NCBI RefSeq assembly: GCF_039710355.1
Contig: NZ_JBDKWZ010000006.1
Location: 349,488-413,487, forward strand
DNA from: Rapidithrix thailandica
GTDB taxonomy: Bacteria; Bacteroidota; Bacteroidia; Cytophagales; Flammeovirgaceae
DNA length: 64,000 nucleotides
Direction: 5' to 3'
This document shows positions 36,149 to 46,160 of the stretch, piece after piece; positions within the stretch are counted from its first letter, which is position 1, and every line of letters begins with the position of its first letter. Below the pieces are notes generated by a model. The model was not told where the DNA came from and made no database searches. It saw nothing but the letters and a program-made list of their open reading frames with translations. The position numbers were made by a program, and so were the translations under genes.

Positions 36149-38368
36149 ATGGAAAATAAAACACATGAGAGCAATACAAACGGTGAAAGAAAATGTCCTT
36201 TTTTAGGTCCTCCTCCCAAACAAAGTGCAGGTAGTGGTATGAGGAACCGCGACTGGTGGCCTAATCAGTTAAAATTGAATATTCTTCGCCAACACTCCTC
36301 CTTATCCAATCCCATGGGAGAGAACTTTAACTACGCAGAAGAGTTTAAAAAACTCGACCTGAAAGCGGTAAAAAAAGACCTCAATGAACTAATGACTGAT
36401 TCCCAGGACTGGTGGCCGGCAGACTTTGGTCACTACGGAGGTTTGTTTATCCGTATGGCCTGGCACAGTGCGGGTACCTACCGCATTGGTGACGGCCGGG
36501 GCGGTGCCGGAAGCGGACAACAACGTTTCGCTCCGTTGAACAGCTGGCCTGACAACGCCAGTCTTGATAAAGCGCGCAGGTTGCTTTGGCCGGTCAAGCA
36601 GAAATACGGCAAAAAAATCTCCTGGGCCGACCTATTGATCCTGGCCGGTAACGTTGCTTTGGAATCGATGGGGTTTAAGACTTTCGGTTTCGGTGGCGGA
36701 CGCGAAGATGTATGGGAGCCGGAGGAGGATGTTTACTGGGGTTCTGAAACCACTTGGCTGGAAGACAAACGCTATTCCGGAAAACGAGACCTCGAAGATC
36801 CGCTGGCGGCTGTAGTCATGGGACTGATTTATGTAGATCCCGAAGGGCCTAATGGAAATGGTGATCCGGTAACCGCGGCCGTTGACATTCGCGAAACGTT
36901 TAAACGAATGGCGATGAATGACGAGGAAACCGTTGCATTGATTGCCGGAGGACACTCCTTTGGTAAAACCCACGGGGCAGCCGATCCGGGGAAACATATA
37001 GGACCGGAACCGGAAGCAGCTCCCATAGAAGAACAAGGTTTGGGCTGGAAAAACAGCTACGGTACGGGAAAAGGCCCGGATGCCATTACGGGTGGCCCTG
37101 AAGTAACCTGGACCCAAACCCCCACGCAATGGAGCAACCACTTCTTTGAGAACTTGTTTGCCTATGAATGGGAATTAACCAAGAGCCCTGCAGGTGCCAA
37201 GCAATGGGTGGCAAAAAATGCCGAAGCAAACATCCCTGATGCTTTTGATTCGAGTAAAAAGCATCTGCCTACCATGTTGACTACAGACCTCTCCTTACGG
37301 TTCGATCCCGAATACGAAAAAATATCCAGGCGCTTTATGGAAAACCCGGACGAGTTTGCCGATGCCTTTGCCCGGGCCTGGTTCAAACTGACCCACCGCG
37401 ATATGGGGCCACTCGTCCGTTACCTGGGCCCGGAAGTGCCTAAGGAAGAACTGATTTGGCAAGATCCTCTCCCGGCTGTTAAGCATCCGTTGATTGACGA
37501 TAAAGACATTGCCGGTTTGAAAGGTAAAATACTGGATGCGGGGATGCCGGTATCTCAGTTAGTCTCTACTGCCTGGGCTTCCGCTTCAACTTTCCGGGGC
37601 TCCGACAAACGGGGTGGTGCCAACGGTGCACGCATTCGCTTGGCTCCGCAAAAGGACTGGGAAGTAAATAACCCCGCCCAACTGGCGAGCACACTGAAAA
37701 CCTTAGAGGGTATTCAAAAAACATTTAACGATGCTCAGTCCGGAGGCAAACAGGTCTCTTTGGCTGACCTGATCGTGTTAGCAGGTTGTGTTGGGGTGGA
37801 AAAAGCGGCAAAGAACGCAGGGCATACAGTAACGGTACCTTTCACCCCGGGCCGCGTGGATACATCATTGAAACAAACCGATGTAGAGTCTTTCACCTTT
37901 CTTGAGCCGGCTGCCGATGGTTTCCGCAACTATCGCAAAACCAAATTCCCGGTGTCCACCGAGGAATTACTGATTGACAAAGCACAACTCCTGACACTGA
38001 CCTCACCGGAAATGGCAGTGCTTGTAGGTGGTATGCGGGTGTTAGACACCAACTTTGACCAGTCAAAGCATGGCGTTTTTACGGATAAGCCCGGAACGCT
38101 TACCAACGATTTCTTCCTTAACCTGCTCGACATGGGTACGGAGTGGAAACCAACCTCGGAAGATGCCGAACTCTTTGAAGGACGTGATCGAAAATCGGGT
38201 GAACTCAAATGGACGGGTACCCGTGTGGACCTGATTTTCGGTTCGAACTCCGAATTGCGTGCTCTTGCGGAAGTATACGGATCCGCGGACGCTCAGGAGA
38301 AATTTGTACAGGACTTTGTAGCCACCTGGGACAAAGTGATGAATCTCGATCGCTTTGACTTAAAGTAA
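36149..38368 (+). CDS. katG: Catalase-peroxidase
   Basis: This 739-aa bifunctional haem enzyme degrades hydrogen peroxide. The N-terminal active domain shows distal R102, W105 and H106 (IRMAWHSAGTYR), the Met-Tyr-Trp crosslink set W105-Y228-M254 (LIYVDPEGPNG, FKRMAMND) and proximal H269 (AGGHSFGKTHGA). The C-terminal duplicated domain (STAWASASTFRGSDKRGGAN and onward) is complete and ends VMNLDRFDLK. The length matches the family. There is no signal peptide, so it is cytoplasmic. The gene is monocistronic, with its own terminator. Confidence 0.98.
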   Translation: MENKTHESNTNGERKCPFLGPPPKQSAGSGMRNRDWWPNQLKLNILRQHSSLSNPMGENFNYAEEFKKLDLKAVKKDLNELMTDSQDWWPADFGHYGGLFIRMAWHSAGTYRIGDGRGGAGSGQQRFAPLNSWPDNASLDKARRLLWPVKQKYGKKISWADLLILAGNVALESMGFKTFGFGGGREDVWEPEEDVYWGSETTWLEDKRYSGKRDLEDPLAAVVMGLIYVDPEGPNGNGDPVTAAVDIRETFKRMAMNDEETVALIAGGHSFGKTHGAADPGKHIGPEPEAAPIEEQGLGWKNSYGTGKGPDAITGGPEVTWTQTPTQWSNHFFENLFAYEWELTKSPAGAKQWVAKNAEANIPDAFDSSKKHLPTMLTTDLSLRFDPEYEKISRRFMENPDEFADAFARAWFKLTHRDMGPLVRYLGPEVPKEELIWQDPLPAVKHPLIDDKDIAGLKGKILDAGMPVSQLVSTAWASASTFRGSDKRGGANGARIRLAPQKDWEVNNPAQLASTLKTLEGIQKTFNDAQSGGKQVSLADLIVLAGCVGVEKAAKNAGHTVTVPFTPGRVDTSLKQTDVESFTFLEPAADGFRNYRKTKFPVSTEELLIDKAQLLTLTSPEMAVLVGGMRVLDTNFDQSKHGVFTDKPGTLTNDFFLNLLDMGTEWKPTSEDAELFEGRDRKSGELKWTGTRVDLIFGSNSELRALAEVYGSADAQEKFVQDFVATWDKVMNLDRFDLK

Positions 38369-38399
38369 TGTTCAATACAATCTCTCAAAAATATTTGAG

Positions 38400-38428
38400 A
38401 AGGAGGCCTGTTTCCAGGCCTCCTTTTG
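38400..38428 (+). terminator. katG terminator
   Basis: AGGAGGCCTG-TTTC-CAGGCCTCCTTTT lies 32 bp after the katG stop codon and ends in a T tract. Confidence 0.92.
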
Positions 38429-38496
38429 ATTAAAAGGAATAAATCCCTCCGGTGCTTTCCCAGTAAAACAAAGGCTCCCTTACCGCTTGTTATATC

Positions 38497-39222
38497 CTAC
38501 TTTTTCAAATCCTTTAACCAGGTGCTTCCGGCATTAAATTTTATGTCTTTTAAATCCGGAAGTACTTCAATCAATCGATCCAGTTCCTCTGCTTTGTATC
38601 TTCTATTGTTCAATTGCAGATGTTTCAATTCACTCAAATTCAATAAAGGTGAGAGCGTTTTATTTTCCTTTTCAATATCCAGCATAAAATGAAAAAACGC
38701 CAATTTCTTGAGTTCCCCAACAGGTGCTAATGATTTTAGTTTAGGCCCTCGCGTTGTGATTGACCCGTCTACCCAAAGCTCTCTCAACTCCTGAAAATGT
38801 GCAACAGGCGATAAGTCTGTTACCTGTTTCAGTTCACTCAGACAGAGTGAGTGTAGATTGGGTAGATTCCCAAGAAAACCCAGGTTTTTCAACTGGTTGC
38901 AACGTATAATTTGTAAAACACGTAGTGCTCTTAAGTCCGTAAGTAACGGGAGTTCTTCTTGTTTTTTGCAATGGGATATTACCAAATGTTGCAAGTTGGG
39001 AAGTGTTTTGAAGTACTCCACCCATTCATTCTCCAACCTATTGACATAGATAAATTCAATGTTTTTCAACCGGGTGATTTTATCAATGTCTTTATAGGGC
39101 TTTTGAATCTCTACATTTGTTGTATCCAATGGCAGATCGCTATGATACGTCACCCCACGAGGGCAATCATCTCCAAGGTACGGGTAGGTAACATGCGGAA
39201 AGTACGGTTGATAATTTTTCAT
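38497..39222 (-). CDS. Leucine-rich-repeat protein
   Basis: This 241-aa protein has no signal peptide. About seven LRR units read LPNLQHLVISHC, LRALRVLQIIRCNQLKNLGF, LPNLHSLCLSEL and LSELKHLQLNNRRY. Its N-terminus (MKNYQPYFPHVTYPYLGDDC) is specific. LRR proteins of this size usually mediate protein-protein contacts. No partner is evident. It is followed by the katG terminator on the other strand and preceded by the tandem array at 39248-39966. Confidence 0.85.
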   Translation of the reverse strand: MKNYQPYFPHVTYPYLGDDCPRGVTYHSDLPLDTTNVEIQKPYKDIDKITRLKNIEFIYVNRLENEWVEYFKTLPNLQHLVISHCKKQEELPLLTDLRALRVLQIIRCNQLKNLGFLGNLPNLHSLCLSELKQVTDLSPVAHFQELRELWVDGSITTRGPKLKSLAPVGELKKLAFFHFMLDIEKENKTLSPLLNLSELKHLQLNNRRYKAEELDRLIEVLPDLKDIKFNAGSTWLKDLKK

Positions 39223-39247
39223 TGTTCTGATACTGATATTACGGTTA

Positions 39248-39966
39248 TGGACCGGTTTTCAAATTTTTTGAATGAGTGATGGAGTGAAATAGTGAGTAAC
39301 TCTACATTCACTCGTTCATCACGGCTACGATTCTCAAGGGCGCTCCGTTGCCTTCTTGAATCTTCACGGACAAAACAATTACCTCAAAACCCATCGCAGG
39401 TATCTGATCGAAATGGGCCAGGTTTTCATTTTTTTTGAATGAGTGATGGAGTGAAATAGTGAGTAACTCTACATTCACTCGTTCATCACGGCTACGATTC
39501 TCAAGGGCGCTCCGCTACCTTCTTGAATCTTCACGGACAAAACAATTACCTCAAAACCCATCGCAGGTATCTGATCGAAATGGGCCAGGTTTTTATTTTT
39601 TTTGAATGAGTGATGGAGTGAGTAACTCTACATTCACTCGTTCATCACAGTTACGATTCTCAAGGGTGCTCCGTTGCCTTCTTGAATCTTCACGGACAAA
39701 ACAATCACCTCAAAACCCATCGCAGGTATCTGATCGAAATGGACCGGTTTTCAAATTTTTTGAATGAGTGATGGAGTGAAATAGTGAGCAGCTCTACATT
39801 CACTCGTTCATCACGGCTACGATTCTCAAGGGTGCTCCGCTACCTCCCTGAATCTTCACGGACAAAACAATCACCTCAAAACCCATCGCAGGTATCTGAT
39901 CGAAATGGGCCAGGTTTTTATTTTTTTTGAATGAGTGATGGAGTGAAATAGTGAGTAGCTCTACAT
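39248..39966 (-). repeat. Four tandem 3'-end cassettes of a cyclase-family gene
   Basis: A unit of 159-167 bp is repeated four times directly after the cyclase gene stop; the gene's own 3' end forms the fifth copy. Each unit encodes, without a start codon, ENLAHFDQIPAMGFEVIVLS, then VKIQEG, then GAPLRIVAVMNE and a stop. The corresponding end of the intact gene reads DQLPTMNFEIIALPMKIQGG and then SGAPLRIVAVMNE. Repeats of GAATGAGTGATGGAGTG separate the units. The anchors GTTCATCAC lie at 39314, 39481, 39640, 39806 and (gene) 39973. Confidence 0.92.
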
Positions 39967-40791
39967 TCACTCGTTCATCACGGCTACGATTCTCAAGGGC
40001 GCTCCACTACCTCCCTGAATCTTCATAGGCAAAGCGATGATCTCAAAGTTCATCGTGGGCAATTGGTCGAGGTGGGCCAGGTTTTCAAAAACAGGGATGT
40101 TTTGAGAAAGCAAAATCACGTGACTTTTGAAGTATTCCGATTGGCCGTAATCAATGCTGGGGGTATCGATGCCAATGGCATGAATGTTCCGGTTGTCTAC
40201 GAGCCATTGGGCCGCTTCAGGAGAAAGGCCGGGAAAATGTAAATCCTTAACGGCATCGTCTCCGCGCTTTTGCGTGCCCATGTATTTGCTTCTGTCCGGA
40301 TAGTACTTGGAGTAACCTGTTTGTAACAGCACAATACTGCCATTGGGAAGAGTAGTATTTTCTTTCTTCTCCCAATTGAGAAAGTCTTCCACGCTTATCA
40401 GATAGTCAGCGTTCGCCAACGCTTTGGAAGAAACATCAATTTTAATCGCTTTCCCGATTAGCTTTTCAAGGGGTATTTCCTCTACCGATTGTCCGTTTTC
40501 GGAGAAATGGATGGGCGCATCTATATGCGTACCGCCATGTTCGGCCGCGCAAAAATTATTCGCGGAATAGAAGTATCCTTTGGAGGTTTGTCCTTTAAAG
40601 AGGGTGTCTAAATGAAATTGTTCCGCAGTGACCCAATACACCGTCTTATCGGAGAAATCATGGGAGAGGTCCACCAGTTTTCTACTTCCGGTTTCAGCCG
40701 GAGATGCATTGGCCTTTTGAGAAGGCTTGGACTTTTGATCACATGCAGTTAATATTCCAAAAAGTATCGCGCAAAAAACAACTGTTTTCAT
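39967..40791 (-). CDS. Cyclase-family (kynurenine-formamidase-like) lipoprotein
   Basis: The 274-aa protein has a lipoprotein signal (MKTVVFCAILFGILTAC, Cys17). The cyclase/formamidase fold is indicated by VDLSHDFSDKTVYW, the metal-binding motif HGGTHIDAPIHF, and the later IHAIGIDTPSIDYG. Members hydrolyse amides or lactones with a bound divalent metal. Export as a lipoprotein is less usual for the family. Four extra copies of a gene 3' end follow it in tandem, more like one another than like this gene. An AraC regulator gene is divergent, 248 bp away. Confidence 0.9.
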   Translation of the reverse strand: MKTVVFCAILFGILTACDQKSKPSQKANASPAETGSRKLVDLSHDFSDKTVYWVTAEQFHLDTLFKGQTSKGYFYSANNFCAAEHGGTHIDAPIHFSENGQSVEEIPLEKLIGKAIKIDVSSKALANADYLISVEDFLNWEKKENTTLPNGSIVLLQTGYSKYYPDRSKYMGTQKRGDDAVKDLHFPGLSPEAAQWLVDNRNIHAIGIDTPSIDYGQSEYFKSHVILLSQNIPVFENLAHLDQLPTMNFEIIALPMKIQGGSGAPLRIVAVMNE

Positions 40792-41039
40792 TTTTGATTC
40801 ACTTTGAGTTTAAAAAAAAATACTACAAACCAGGTAAGGTTAACAATATAACCTATTTGGCTTGCATCTTACTAAAGATAATTGTTCTGCACTAGAATTG
40901 ACAGCCTGTATAGTAGAAAACAGAAAAAGGTTCAAAGTTGACTTCTTGATCAAACATTGTAGTAAATCACACAAACTAACAAAGTCTTTTTGATAGATAA
41001 TCGTTGTACACATATATTTGATTTTTATACTTTTGTAAA

Positions 41040-41957
41040 ATGGAAAAGAAAGAAACGCTGGAAGATTATTACGCTCATAGTTATAAAAAAATACCGGAGG
41101 ATTTATTATCCTCAACCGGGGTGGTTGCGCATTTTAATATCCTCAAAAGGAAAAACTGTTTTACTGCCTTGAATTTTCTCCGGAGGGACTACTATAAGAT
41201 CGTTCTTACAAAAGGCAAGGCAGTGTTGTTTACTGAAAAAGGAGAGGTAATGATCGACAAGCCCGCCTTGTTTTTCGCAAACCGGAGCATCCGATACGGT
41301 TGGCAAAATTTAGACAGCGAACAAGAGGGCTATACCTGTTTGTTTAACGAATACTTTGTCACCCCTAGCCTTCGAAAATCCTTCCGGAAATTATTTTCAC
41401 TTTTCAAAGAAGATATCTACCCCTTTTTATTCCTGGAAGAAGCTCAATACCAACAGGTACAACAATACTTCTCCCTGATGCAAAATGAATATTATAGTAA
41501 TTTCCCTTTCAGGGACTCTATGTTACAAGATCTTCTTAACTTGATTATCTACACGGGGATTAAAATAAAAACATCAGACCATAAAAAACACCCGGAAAAT
41601 CAACCTCAAGACTTGGTCGCCAGGTTTATGGAACTCCTGGACAACCAGTTCCCGATAGAGTCCCCCACCGCCTCACTCAAGCTTACATCCCCGGCGGATT
41701 TTGCGGAGTTTTTGCACATCCATGTCAACCATCTGAATCACAGCATCAAATCACAAACCGGTAAAACAACTTCCGGTCTGATCCAGGAAAGAATCCTGGC
41801 GGAAGCCATGAATTTATTGCAGTTCAGCGACTGGCGGATTTTTGAGATTGCCAACAGCCTGGGTTTTGAATACCCCCAACATTTCAACGCTTTTTTCAAA
41901 AAACATATGGAAATCAGCCCAAAGCAATACAAAACCAAAATAACAGAGAATCTTTGA
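41040..41957 (+). CDS. AraC-family transcriptional regulator
   Basis: The 305-aa protein has an N-terminal cupin-like sensor part (residues about 30-130) and a C-terminal AraC domain with two helix-turn-helix motifs. These read LTSPADFAEFLHIHVNHLNH and RIFEIANSLGFEYPQHFNAF, followed by FFKKHMEISPKQYK. It is followed after 89 bp by a drug-type exporter on the same strand, its most likely target. The divergent cyclase lipoprotein is a second candidate target. The inducer is unknown. Confidence 0.94.
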   Translation: MEKKETLEDYYAHSYKKIPEDLLSSTGVVAHFNILKRKNCFTALNFLRRDYYKIVLTKGKAVLFTEKGEVMIDKPALFFANRSIRYGWQNLDSEQEGYTCLFNEYFVTPSLRKSFRKLFSLFKEDIYPFLFLEEAQYQQVQQYFSLMQNEYYSNFPFRDSMLQDLLNLIIYTGIKIKTSDHKKHPENQPQDLVARFMELLDNQFPIESPTASLKLTSPADFAEFLHIHVNHLNHSIKSQTGKTTSGLIQERILAEAMNLLQFSDWRIFEIANSLGFEYPQHFNAFFKKHMEISPKQYKTKITENL

Positions 41958-42046
41958 TTTATTTAATTTTTGATTTGAATTGATTATTTTTTCAACGAGG
42001 AGGTCTCGATAATTTTGTCCCTTCAGATTTTTTAAACCTCCTTTCC

Positions 42047-43291
42047 ATGAAAACATACAACAAAAAATACCAACGTATCAGTACATTATCTGTCTTTTTA
42101 TTAATACCGCTATCCGGACTGGCCATAGATGTGTATATTCCCTCATTCCCGGAAATGCAGCAAGAACTTCATACAGAAAGTGCCGGTATCCAACTGACAT
42201 TGACTTGCTTCCTGATTAGCTATGGGCTTACCCAACTGTTTACAGGAAGTATTGTCGATAGTTTCGGACGGTATAGGCTGACATTGTACTCCCTTCTGTT
42301 GTTTACCTTGAGTAGTTTTGCCATTGCAGTCATCCATAACATCTATTTTATCTATAGTATGAGAGTGATACAAGGAATTGCTACGGCTTTTATAGTGGTA
42401 GGTAAACGTGCATTCCTAGTGGACATCTACAGCGGAAAAAAACTACAGCATTACACCAGTTTAATTACCATTGTATGGTCTGTAGCGCCTATTTCAGCCC
42501 CCTTTATCGGAGGATACCTGCAAAAAGGATTTGGCTGGACAGCCAACTTTTATTTACTGGGGGCCTACTCCTTGGTAACTTTGATTATCGAATGTTTTTT
42601 CTCCGGAGAAACCTTGTCAAGTCCTAAGAAATTCAAGCGGAAAAGCATTCTGTCTTCATATGCCCATGTGCTGAAGAGTACGGACTTTTCCATCGGTTTG
42701 ATGATATTGGGGCTCTGTTACAGCATGGTCATGGTATTTGGGATGACCGCTCCGTTTCTTGTTGAAAACCGTTTTCATTTCACTCCCGTGGTCACAGGCT
42801 ATTGTGCACTGATTTCCGGTTTCGGCCTGATGACCGGGGGCATACTGGGTAAATCCATAAGTCACTATGCATTTTTCCCGAAGTTGATTTACGGGATCAT
42901 CGCTGCCATTTGTGTAGCCGTATTTATGTTTGTATCGAGCAACTATGTTTCGAATATCTATACCCTTATGGGTTTTGTTTTTGTAATGCATATGCTCTCC
43001 GGTTTTGTATATAATGTTTATTTCACCTATTGTTTAATACGGTTTCCCCAACATGCCGGAGTTGCCAGTGGGCTAACGAGTGGGGGGAGCTACTTAATGA
43101 CCTCCATAGCCAGCTACAGTATCATAAGTTTATTGACTATCGACAGCCAATCCGGGATGGCCATCAGCTATTTGCTTCTTTCACTTGCCGCCATTCCTTT
43201 ACTGCTTCTTGCCAAAAAGGCTATCGATAAGTACTTATTGGGAAGCATAGCAACACCACAAGAGAAGATACAGGAAAAGGCATACCATTAG
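42047..43291 (+). CDS. MFS transporter, Bcr/CflA drug-efflux type
   Basis: This 414-aa inner-membrane protein has twelve predicted helices. The first-helix motif IPLSGLAIDVYIPSFPEM is the Bcr/CflA (DHA1) signature. The MFS motif A region SIVDSFGRYRL, the motif GKRAFLVDIYSGKK and the motif C-like helix 5 SVAPISAPFIGGYL are visible. It probably exports drugs or metabolites by proton antiport. It stands behind the AraC gene and is likely controlled by it. Confidence 0.92.
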   Translation: MKTYNKKYQRISTLSVFLLIPLSGLAIDVYIPSFPEMQQELHTESAGIQLTLTCFLISYGLTQLFTGSIVDSFGRYRLTLYSLLLFTLSSFAIAVIHNIYFIYSMRVIQGIATAFIVVGKRAFLVDIYSGKKLQHYTSLITIVWSVAPISAPFIGGYLQKGFGWTANFYLLGAYSLVTLIIECFFSGETLSSPKKFKRKSILSSYAHVLKSTDFSIGLMILGLCYSMVMVFGMTAPFLVENRFHFTPVVTGYCALISGFGLMTGGILGKSISHYAFFPKLIYGIIAAICVAVFMFVSSNYVSNIYTLMGFVFVMHMLSGFVYNVYFTYCLIRFPQHAGVASGLTSGGSYLMTSIASYSIISLLTIDSQSGMAISYLLLSLAAIPLLLLAKKAIDKYLLGSIATPQEKIQEKAYH

Positions 43292-43302
43292 GATGCGGCA
43301 TT

Positions 43303-44115
43303 TTATTTACCTATACCATCAATGATATTTTGGATTTCTGTTTTTATATCGCCCGTAATCACATTTTGAATGCTTCTTGACACTACATTTAAGGTAGTAA
43401 TTTCTTGTGGTTCATTGTTTATATCAAAGAAAAAATCTTTGTCCTTGTCTACCCCGAGTTGAATGGAAACGAGATCTGTCTTATGCATCGGTTGAAAGCC
43501 AAGGACAGTTTTGTTTTCAAACTCATACCTCATTAAGGTATCGTCAGCAAGGTAGTACGCAAAGAGTGTTTGATAATCATTGTCATCCATTTGTTTATCT
43601 GCATTATCGTCTGTGGTGGTGCCTTTGAAAAGCAACACTTCAACACCATCCTTTTTCAGGAAAGACCAATACGTAATGGCAATTTTTTCATCAAATATTT
43701 TTTTTGTAAACTTTTTAGGATGGTCATAATAGATAAAGTTGTTAAACAGCCCGGCATAGGCTTCGTAGTAATAGTTAAAACTCGAAAATTTAAGTCCCCT
43801 ACCACTTTCCACCCGTACTTTTTCTTCGGTTTTCAAATTGACTTGCCCTACGGGGATGATATATTTTGCCTGGGCAGTATCCAGCTGCAAGGGTGAGTCA
43901 AAAGTAATTTCTTGGGTTCTCACAAACTCCACGGAATCACTTCCGTTCGAATGGGCTTGTTGAATTCTTAATCCGTTATCCTGAGAGCCATTCGTGTCCA
44001 TCAGAGAAATAACAAACGCGCCAAGTCCGGTAATGAGAGAGATTGCAGCCGCAGCAAGAAGGGCCGTTCCGATAACGGCTAGAAGCTTCTGGTTATACCT
44101 TGATAATTTGTCCAT
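43303..44115 (-). CDS. Membrane-anchored hypothetical protein
   Basis: The 270-aa protein has a single N-terminal membrane helix (LLAVIGTALLAAAAISLITG) followed by an extracytoplasmic domain with mixed alpha/beta content (KYIIPVGQVNLKTEEKVRVE, NNFIYYDHPKKFTKKIFDEK). No family was recognised. It converges with the MFS gene, 11 bp apart. The function is unknown. Confidence 0.8.
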   Translation of the reverse strand: MDKLSRYNQKLLAVIGTALLAAAAISLITGLGAFVISLMDTNGSQDNGLRIQQAHSNGSDSVEFVRTQEITFDSPLQLDTAQAKYIIPVGQVNLKTEEKVRVESGRGLKFSSFNYYYEAYAGLFNNFIYYDHPKKFTKKIFDEKIAITYWSFLKKDGVEVLLFKGTTTDDNADKQMDDNDYQTLFAYYLADDTLMRYEFENKTVLGFQPMHKTDLVSIQLGVDKDKDFFFDINNEPQEITTLNVVSRSIQNVITGDIKTEIQNIIDGIGK

Positions 44116-44465
44116 CGGTTTTAATTTTTTGTAAGTAGTGTAGGTACATCACAAGAACAATCTCCATAGCACCGTGCCACAGCAAGAATTGTATTATGAT
44201 GGTCAGGGTTTACATTTTGATTCTTAAAATTAGGCGAATTCACTAAATTTCCAAATATCTGGTTATTATTTCCTGATTTTTTTGACCTTTATAAGCATAA
44301 ATCCATTGAACTTCTATTTACCGAAAAAAAGCAATTGAAACGCCCGGTATCAATAACCTTCCACAACAAATGAAGTCCGAAAACCGACAGAAAGGGACGC
44401 TCCGGTTTTGTTTTTTCCACAAAAATCAGAGCGAGGAAAATAAGGGCAAAAACCCTCTGTAATAC

Positions 44466-44840
44466 TTATTTATGCAACTGCTTATTTCTGACACGGCTTA
44501 GTGTTTCTCTGCTAATATGTAAATACTTTGCCAAGTCCGTTAAAGAAATTTCGAACAACCATTGCTTCCGGTTCTCTAAAAGGTATGAATATCTATCTGA
44601 AGGCGATTTGATGGTAAGTATTTCATAATGCTCTCGCTTCTTTTCAATTATCTCTTGAGATAAATCAATACAAAGTTGTAATAAGTCAGGTTTGTCCTTA
44701 AAGATATTAACCATTTTTTGCAAGGGATACATCAAGATTGCAGTGGCTGTAATGGCACGAATCGAATATGGTAAAGGAGGTTGTTGATGTATATCCTTCC
44801 AATTATCGATATATTCGTTATCAGTACAAAAGGCAGCAAT
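44466..44840 (-). pseudogene. Crp/Fnr regulator, N-terminally truncated
   Basis: The open frame from 44840 reads IAAFCTDNEYIDNWKDIHQQ, then PYSIRAITATAILMYPLQKM, and ends in the helix-turn-helix EISLTDLAKYLHISRETLSR. This is the second half of a Crp/Fnr protein. A TAA lies just upstream and the first cyclic-nucleotide-like half is missing. An 89-aa product from the ATG at 44735 is possible but would lack a sensor. It is distinct from the intact regulator at 21497. Confidence 0.78.
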
Positions 44841-44977
44841 TTATACAAGTTCTATAACTTCTCAAACGGGTATACCCATCTAAAACTTGTTGTTGTTATA
44901 TAGGTAGCATTTAACAAAACACGTTGGCTCATTACGAATTTCTCAAACAAGAGAAAAGTCACAGCCTCCCTTTGTAA

Positions 44978-45355
44978 TTAATTAACTCTCCATGGAGGAT
45001 TTAAACGGTTTTCTCCCGCATAATACAAAATCAGTTGATTACCATCCGGATCTTTTAACCTTGCCTCTCTCCAAAGCCAGCGCTTATCATTGGGGAGCTC
45101 TTCAAATGCTACCCCCTTGTCGATAAGCTCCTTGACATACTCGTCCAGATTTTCACATTCAAAATACACCCAAACCCCCTCTCCTTCGGGTCGTTTTTCT
45201 GTTTGATGTATAGAAAAACTGGCCTTACCGGAAGGGCATTCAAACCTTGCATAATGCGGCAAAGCTTCCACAATCAGTTTTAAGCCCAGTTTTTCGTAGA
45301 ATGGAACCGCTTTAGATAAATCCCCTGAGGGAACAGTAATTTGATTTAAATTCAT
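44978..45355 (-). CDS. VOC-family (glyoxalase-like) protein
   Basis: The start at 45355 (MNLNQITVPSGDLSKAVPFY) gives 125 aa. It has a single vicinal-oxygen-chelate domain of paired beta-alpha-beta-beta-beta modules, with the C-terminal phrase LKDPDGNQLILYYAGENRLN typical of the family. Such proteins bind a metal and act as lyases, dioxygenases or resistance proteins; the substrate is unassigned. The gene stands alone. Confidence 0.9.
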   Translation of the reverse strand: MNLNQITVPSGDLSKAVPFYEKLGLKLIVEALPHYARFECPSGKASFSIHQTEKRPEGEGVWVYFECENLDEYVKELIDKGVAFEELPNDKRWLWREARLKDPDGNQLILYYAGENRLNPPWRVN

Positions 45356-45596
45356 AACTTGTTTTTTTGATAATTCCAATACCATCAAAAATACCTCATA
45401 GCCAGTTAAAGATACTGCCTTTTAAGCCGTAAAATATATTGGAATCAAGTATCACAAATGCTATTTGCTTCTTTACTTGTAAAAAGGTTTGTATTATTGA
45501 CTTTACCTCCGGTTCTTATTATAGGGAATAAAAATATTACAACAGGTAAACTATTGATTTAAAAACAATTAACGTTTATGAATTCGAAATTAGAAT

Positions 45597-46067
45597 ATGA
45601 GTTTTTTTTACGGTTATCACCATCCCTTATCCCAATGGTATTATTCGGATTTTGAAATAGGTAAAATCACCTTTAACTGTTGTGAACAATGGATGATGTA
45701 TTCTAAGGCGATACTTTTTAAGGATGAAGAAAAGGCCCGGCAAATCCTAGAGGAATCCCGGGCAAATATTCAACGTAAATTAGGCCGGCAGATCCGTTAC
45801 TTTAAAAATGACATTTGGGTAAACCAGCGTGAAGAAATCATTTATCAAGGCAACTTGGCTAAGTTTTCACAAAATGCGGAATTAAAAAAATACTTATTGG
45901 ATACCGGGGATAATTTTTTAGCGGAAGCCAGTCCTACGGATTTGATATGGGGTATCGGGTTAGCGGAAGAGGATGACAAGAGGTTTGATCAAAAAAACTG
46001 GACAGGAAAAAACTTATTGGGAAAACTATTGATGGAGGTACGGGCCACATTAGCAAACCGGCTGTGA
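45597..46067 (+). CDS. NADAR-family protein (YbiA-like)
   Basis: This 156-aa protein shows the NADAR signature: an N-terminal FYGYHHPLSQWYYSDFEI, CCEQWMMYSKAILFKDEEKA and the C-terminal WGIGLAEEDD plus KNLLGKLLMEVR. Characterised relatives are N-glycosidases that remove reactive riboflavin-pathway intermediates, or act on ADP-ribose-type substrates. The start at 45597 fits the family length. The MocR-like regulator follows after about 90 bp, but joint function is not evident. Confidence 0.9.
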   Translation: MSFFYGYHHPLSQWYYSDFEIGKITFNCCEQWMMYSKAILFKDEEKARQILEESRANIQRKLGRQIRYFKNDIWVNQREEIIYQGNLAKFSQNAELKKYLLDTGDNFLAEASPTDLIWGIGLAEEDDKRFDQKNWTGKNLLGKLLMEVRATLANRL

Positions 46068-46160
46068 GGGAACTGACCACGATCAACATATCTTCCATTC
46101 CTATTTATGCTTGTATTGGATTATCTTTGTATGGTATTTCCCACAAAGAAGATAGTCCAG

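Noticed and set aside
39248..39966. CRISPR-like array interpretation of the tandem repeats
   Set aside because: Units are 159-167 bp with similar content throughout; there are no short repeats with unique spacers, and no cas genes are nearby.
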